A DNA stretch of 64,000 bases from Erythrobacter sp. (lineage in GTDB: Bacteria > Pseudomonadota > Alphaproteobacteria > Sphingomonadales > Sphingomonadaceae), in contig CP073261.1 of assembly GCA_019739335.1 (NCBI GenBank), positions 2,718,001 to 2,782,000 of the forward strand, written 5' to 3'. Shown piece by piece: positions 63,022 through 64,000 of this stretch (position 1 is the first letter of the stretch; the number at the start of each line of letters is the position of its first letter). Under the pieces are notes generated by a model, which saw only the letters and a list, made by a program, of their open reading frames with translations, was not told the origin of the DNA and ran no database searches. The translations under genes and the position numbers were made by a program.

Positions 63022-64000
63022 TTAGGCCGCTGCCTGCGCGTCGATCCGCGCGAGGCTTTCCTCCCGTCCGAGGAGGACCAGCACATCGAAAATGCCGGGC
63101 GAGGTGGTTTGCCCTGTCAGTGCCGCGCGGAGCGGCTGCGCAAGTTTGCCGAGGCCCAGCCCCAGTTCTTCCGCATAGGCGTTAAGATTGGCCTCCAGCG
63201 CGGGCAAAGTCCAGTCCGTTTCACCGCGCAACCGGCTGGCGATTTCCGCCAGCATGGCGCGTGCAGCGTCGTCCAACAGGGCGGCGGCCTTGTCATCCAG
63301 CGCCAGCGGGCGAGTCTTGAACAGGAACGCGGCACCGTCCGCCAGTTCGTTCATGTCGCGCGCGCGGGTCTTCAGGACCGGCATTGCCTCAGTGAGCAGC
63401 GCGACATCGGCCCGCGGACCGATCAGGGCCGCTACCAACCCTGCCAGCCGGGCATCGTCAGCCGCGCGCAGGTAATGCCCGTTCATGTTGAGCAGCTTCT
63501 TCATGTCGAAACGGCTCGGCCCCTTGCCGACCGCGTCGATATCGAACAGCGCGATGGCTTCCTCGCGGGTGAATTCTTCCTGGTCGCCGTGGCCCCAACC
63601 CAGCCGCAGCAGGTAATTGAACAACGTTTCGGGCAGGATGCCCATGTCGCGATAATCGCGCACGCCGAGTGCACCGTGGCGCTTGGAAAGCTTGGCCCCG
63701 TCATTGCCGTGGATCAGCGGGACGTGGGCATAGATCGGTCGTTCCCAGCCGTCTTCCAGCCCCTGCATCGCGTCGATCACCTGGATCTGGCGGAAGGCAT
63801 TGTTGAGATGATCGTCCCCGCGGATGATGTGGGTGCAGCCCATGTCGGCATCGTCCACCACCACGGCAAGCATATAGGTGGGGGTGCCGTCGCCGCGCAG
63901 GAGGATGAAATCGTCGATCTCGCGATTGTCCACTTTCACGCGGCCCTGCACCGCATCCTCGATTACCGTCTCGCCGCCTTCTGGCGTCTTGATACGGATG
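63022..64000 (-). CDS. gltX: glutamate--tRNA ligase, 5' part outside window
   Basis: Charges tRNA-Glu with glutamate. The frame is open to the window edge, giving about 326 codons of the C-terminal part of a ~470-residue enzyme. Seen: RGDGTPTYMLAVVVDDADMG, HIIRGDDHLNN, and the KMSKS-type loop KLSKRHGA, followed by the anticodon-binding helical domain. The N-terminal HIGH motif is not in view. The first visible residues read I-R-I-K-T-P-E-G-G. Confidence 0.95.
   Translation of the reverse strand, partial: IRIKTPEGGETVIEDAVQGRVKVDNREIDDFILLRGDGTPTYMLAVVVDDADMGCTHIIRGDDHLNNAFRQIQVIDAMQGLEDGWERPIYAHVPLIHGNDGAKLSKRHGALGVRDYRDMGILPETLFNYLLRLGWGHGDQEEFTREEAIALFDIDAVGKGPSRFDMKKLLNMNGHYLRAADDARLAGLVAALIGPRADVALLTEAMPVLKTRARDMNELADGAAFLFKTRPLALDDKAAALLDDAARAMLAEIASRLRGETDWTLPALEANLNAYAEELGLGLGKLAQPLRAALTGQTTSPGIFDVLVLLGREESLARIDAQAAA

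Overview
The window is a GC-rich, gene-dense stretch of an alphaproteobacterial chromosome, most likely order Sphingomonadales (Erythrobacteraceae/Sphingomonadaceae-like). The evidence is a C4-type 5-aminolevulinate synthase, a full 14-subunit nuo operon running into birA-coaX-rnj-DUF1467 as in other alphaproteobacteria, a fold-III ornithine decarboxylase beside a deoxyhypusine-synthase-family gene, topoisomerase I with a Lys/Ala tail, frequent TTG/GTG starts, and sphingomonad-type GC-rich palindromic repeats. This is an inference from gene content; no rRNA is present. I saw no tRNA, rRNA, CRISPR, prophage or insertion sequence. No gene-free stretch exceeds about 300 bp.

Layout. 1-7 kb: partial Thr/Ser dehydratase, deoxyhypusine-synthase homologue, a membrane-anchored unknown, a GNAT, divergent DUF3137/LemA, ornithine/lysine decarboxylase with a structured leader, and a DUF5694 protein. 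7-21 kb: a PAS-GGDEF-EAL-PilZ c-di-GMP protein, hemA, murI, plsY, dprA, an AT-richer HEPN-like ORF, topA, a small HTH-like protein, a bestrophin-like membrane protein, an MFS exporter and pgi. 21-33.5 kb: lepB-rnc-era with lipoproteins behind it, a nitronate-monooxygenase-family protein, amtB, an SH3 protein, two paralogous small lipoproteins, a thiolase, an aldehyde dehydrogenase and a beta-propeller lipoprotein.

33.6-55 kb is the complex I operon nuoABCDEFGHIJKLMN, densely packed with ATGA/TGATG overlaps. It carries seven extra genes between D and H: three small membrane proteins, one NTF2-like protein, and three consecutive secreted proteins that share a four-cysteine spacing (C3-C4 exactly 36 residues in all three). 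The operon continues into birA, coaX, rnj and DUF1467.

55-64 kb: a TipN-like coiled-coil membrane protein stands divergent from a four-gene set that includes an Hpt-like protein whose phospho-His position is Gln and a histidine-kinase-like protein whose phospho-His position is Pro. Then come gltA and the 5'-truncated gltX.

The most notable items are the three four-Cys secreted proteins inside nuo; the apparently phosphorylation-dead Hpt/kinase pair beside a polarity-type scaffold; two 89-bp inverted repeats that sit at identical distance before the start codons of era and nuoL and supply their Shine-Dalgarno sequences; a hairpin that masks the decarboxylase Shine-Dalgarno; and a deoxyhypusine-synthase homologue without the catalytic lysine.
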